From contig JADGJC010000671.1 of the NCBI GenBank assembly GCA_027596075.1, positions 1-10,595 on the forward strand: a DNA stretch of 10,595 nucleotides, read 5' to 3'. Each line of letters begins with the position of its first letter. Within the stretch, counting starts at the first letter, position 1. Made by a program: the position numbers and the translations under genes. The notes beneath the pieces were generated by a model, which did no database searches, was not told the origin of the DNA, and saw only the letters and a list, made by a program, of their open reading frames with translations. Below are positions 7,561 to 10,595 of this stretch, one piece after another. Source of the stretch: Rhizophlyctis rosea. Its lineage: Eukaryota; Chytridiomycota; Chytridiomycetes; Rhizophlyctidales; Rhizophlyctidaceae.

Positions 7561-10500
7561 AGCACCATGCTTCCTCTCTGCCTTTTTCTTCTCGGTTTGT
7601 GAAGGTTGGGGAGATCCTCCAGAAGCTCCTAGCCGGGGTCAATGAAAGGACCTACTACGGAGCCCCGGAGGATAACTTTGGAGAAGCTCAGACAATTAAA
7701 TCGGAACCCCAAAGGCGGAAGATGACGCTGCCTCATACCCTATCAACAAGACATGCAAATACCCATTCAGCCTGTCGGTACTTCTTTTTCATCAGTTTTC
7801 CGATGGCGGAAATGCTTCAAGTGTGCAGTGATGAGACGGTGGACAGAGTTTGCGGTACGCCCAATCACAAATCAAATTCACCGGCCAAGCCAAGAAACTG
7901 AATCTGACTGAGAGGACATGGAGCATCCGCTTTGATGGAAGCTTCCATCTGCAAGCACGAGGATTTTGAATGTATTTCCTTTAGCGAGGGAACGACCCAA
8001 TGCCATCATATAAAATTAAGTCCAACGCAGGTTGGAAAGGGGAATGGGCAAATTTTGATGGCCCGGCCGATATATTGGAATGTCATTTGGAAAAGCCATA
8101 CGCGGCGGGATTTCCTGTTTGTCGCCACCGACTCACGTTTGCAAATTGCATTTTTTTTTTTTTAATGAACTTCCCGCGGCATGATATGAGGGGGTTGCCA
8201 CTGAATGTCAATTCTCCGATTGGTATCTACTCGTTGTTTCATGTCAAGGTCGAAGGGCTTCGCGAGATCCAGATGTGCGCCATCCGTCGACGACAATTCT
8301 GTTCTGTTGATTGATGCGTCCGTCTTAGACTGTGAGAGGGAAGGACAAATACCAAGCGGAAGGGACGAAAAAGGAAGGTATCAAGGTGAACGAGATGTGA
8401 ATGCTGCCGGAGATGCTGGGGAACCACAGGTCCTGAGTCTCGCAGCAAAATCCAAAGCGTCAAGGGCCACATTTGGCGGGTCAGTCTGAGTGCAGGGAAC
8501 AGCCAAAAGCGCATGGTTGCGCAACTGTGCCGAGTGCCATTACGAAAGACGTTCAAGGTGTAACACGACTATGACGATCATTTACATTTGCTTTCTGAAA
8601 ACATGTTTTTCGATGTACAACTGATGGTACCCGCGATTCATTCTCCAAACTGCCGAGCCGCTGTCAGACATTCTGAAATCACCGTCGTGAGCCCCTGCAA
8701 ACAAACACCCGGTACAATCTTAGACCTTCATCATTTGAAGAAACATAACATCTACTTCCTGGCCGGCATGCAGTTAGGAAAAAATCTGGGAAGGCAAGGA
8801 AAGGCTGCATGCGCTTGAGGTGGATTCGAAGTTAATTGTAGTCGCCCTTCATGTGGTCAAAGGGGTCGTGGTCTAAGATGTCGAGGGCTCCAATTCATTG
8901 AATGGGCCCTGCATGTCAACACCGCAAGTTCAAAAATCGCCACTGACTCTATCCCTCTACAATCTTGAAACTTTAGAAGACTGTGACCATGCGCTGCTTC
9001 CCATTCCTGTAGCCGGATGCGCTTCAATTATTGTCAACAACCTATCGCAACAAAAAAGATCAGAGGGTTTTGGGCCGGCCATGTTTCAGGAGCTTCGAAA
9101 TCTCATTTGACTCGAGCGTGAAACGTGATGTCAATGATTTGGAGAAAATTTTGCCGGCCCATTGGTCATATTGGTTGTGATCTGATAGTGGATGATCTAC
9201 GAAGTATGGTGCATAGTCACAGCCATGAACAGTACACATAACATCTCGTGGGGAAAAAAAGTTGTTGCATCTTCTCAGGAAGAGACAGAAGCAGAATCTT
9301 GAATAATCAAACACTCCAGTCCGTCTTGTTTACATGTTCCATATGAGGTCTTTGCTCTGAAAAACAGCCAATAAAGGCTGCAATATGAAGTCTTGGGCAG
9401 ACAGTGTGTGGGCCAAATCGGCACATCAATATGTTTCCCCGTCAAACACAACCTGACTACGATATGCATATAGGATTTGCGTACGCATTCCGCAGGGCAT
9501 GCTTCAAGCCGTAAATTGTTCTTATGAACGAGAATAAATCCCACATTTCCCGTCAAACTCATTAATGATGACGTTCATTATTTCTGGCGGCTGAGCCTTC
9601 TGTGTTGAGCCATGCAACATCTGCAAAGAGTGAGTTTGCAAGCATCTCCGATTAGTGATGACTATGCAATCACACTGAAAGTGTGTGGTCAAGGGAAGAG
9701 TGCCATCGTTTTTGCTCGCATGGACCCTGAAACCTGCTTACATGAGCATTCTGTCAATATGAATCACTGCAGGAACCCTGTGGCCCCTCTTTGTCATTAT
9801 CGGGTGTTGGACCACAACTTGTGCGACATCCAACCAGCGTGTCAGCCACCACCACCACGGACCGTCTGGCTGGATGGCCCCCACGATGACAGATGGGCGC
9901 GTTATGCAAGCCTCCGAGGGGGTGGGCCCACAGATTCGAGCCGCGTGTGTGTGTGAGTGTGTGATGGATCCAAAGATCTTGGGCACAAGATATTTGGCGG
10001 GCGGTGCCGATGCGGTCGGTGGTGGTGCATGGGGAATGGTGGGCGGTTTGCATCGTCATCTTCTCATGCTCACATTGTTGCATTGCTGGGTGTAACTAAG
10101 TGTTGCTCTCTGTCTTGCTGGCTTGCCTTTGGAAACCTGACGAACGGTGGTGGCGGTGAAAAGAGAGAGTGCGAACAACGGAAGTCAAGTCAGCAATATC
10201 CGGCGTAACTGCCAAGGCGGGTGAAACTCAATCTCCATTCACGTTTTTGGTCAGAACGGTAGCAATAGTAAACGGAGCATAGTCTCGGCATTGCTAAAGA
10301 AGCAGTGTCTTGCCCGCACGATACCCTGAGACCCCTGCGTTAGTCTCGACAAGTTAGCCCGCAAAGGCTCCCCAAGTTCCCTGTCCGTCAATAGGGGTGC
10401 ACAGGCTCCCCATTAGTAGACGCCAGTGCCAAAGCAGACACCCATAGTTTTCTGTCGACCAAACAAACGACAAACGGGAGACAACCGTGTTACGCCAGGT

Positions 10501-10595
10501 TTCATTCTAACATGTAGGTAACAGACAATGAAGAGTGCCCCCATTCACGACCACGTGTCAGTCCGTCCGTCGAATTGAGTGTCATTGGGAAGGGG
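7561..10595. other. Gene-poor stretch, no gene supported
   Basis: Open frames of 60-114 codons are scattered on both strands. They overlap one another, lack the sense-strand C-to-G codon trend of the real genes here, and show no family motif. Marks seen are a 13-T run at 8151-8163, a GT-rich microsatellite at 9944-9963, and two copies of AGGCTCCCCA at 10365-10374 and 10403-10412. The lack of coding signal in a 3-kb block is unusual for a compact fungal genome. It may be long regulatory DNA, non-coding RNA, or old decayed sequence. Confidence 0.5.
9944..9963 (+). repeat. GT-rich microsatellite
   Basis: A run of GT dinucleotides is broken once by GA (GTGTGTGTGTGAGTGTGTG). It lies in the gene-poor 3' part of the window and has no evident function. 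Confidence 0.8.

Noticed and set aside
7567..7600. ATG followed by a hydrophobic MLPLCLFLLG start, about 75 bases after a TATATAT element, resembling a secreted small protein.
   Set aside because: The frame stops after 11 codons, and I could find no splice pair that continues it into a convincing open frame.
9612..9956. A 114-codon plus-strand open frame.
   Set aside because: It has no domain similarity I recognise, low-complexity proline and glycine stretches near the end, and competing frames on the other strand.

Overview
The window looks like nuclear DNA of a filamentous ascomycete (Pezizomycotina-like). The support is short GT-AG introns, a C/A-rich untranslated leader before the one complete gene, mixed base composition, and proteins that resemble fungal families. 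This is inferred from sequence alone; no search was run.

Layout. Bases 1-278 hold the end of an intron and the last exon of a plus-strand membrane protein resembling CaCA-type Na+/Ca2+ exchangers. A run of 16 G follows its stop codon. Bases ~690-1099 hold a broken gene fragment, readable only by moving through all three plus frames, that resembles an uncharacterised fungal family with an ADP-ribosyltransferase/PARP-like signature. Bases 1701-2227 and 3152-3640 hold two decayed paralogues on the minus strand. They share an intron at the same position and phase and a Cys-rich conserved block, and each has an in-frame stop within one codon of the other's. I do not recognise this family. A 40-bp tandem repeat lies next to the second copy.

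The main intact gene runs from 4562 to 6253 (+) with one 231-nt intron. It encodes 486 residues: an N-terminal concanavalin-like (DUF1349-like) beta-sandwich joined to a C-terminal TolB/PD40-type beta-propeller. This architecture is best known from bacteria, so a bacterial origin with later intron gain is plausible. Its upstream region has a TATA-like box and a cluster of CTGCGCAG palindromes.

From 6254 to the end (4.3 kb) I find no gene I can support, only low-complexity tracts and small palindromes. The window therefore reads as a gene-poor stretch with one intact gene, one partial gene and three pseudogenes. The genes show no obvious shared pathway. A recurring feature is that coding exons change from C-rich to G-rich on the sense strand part way along.
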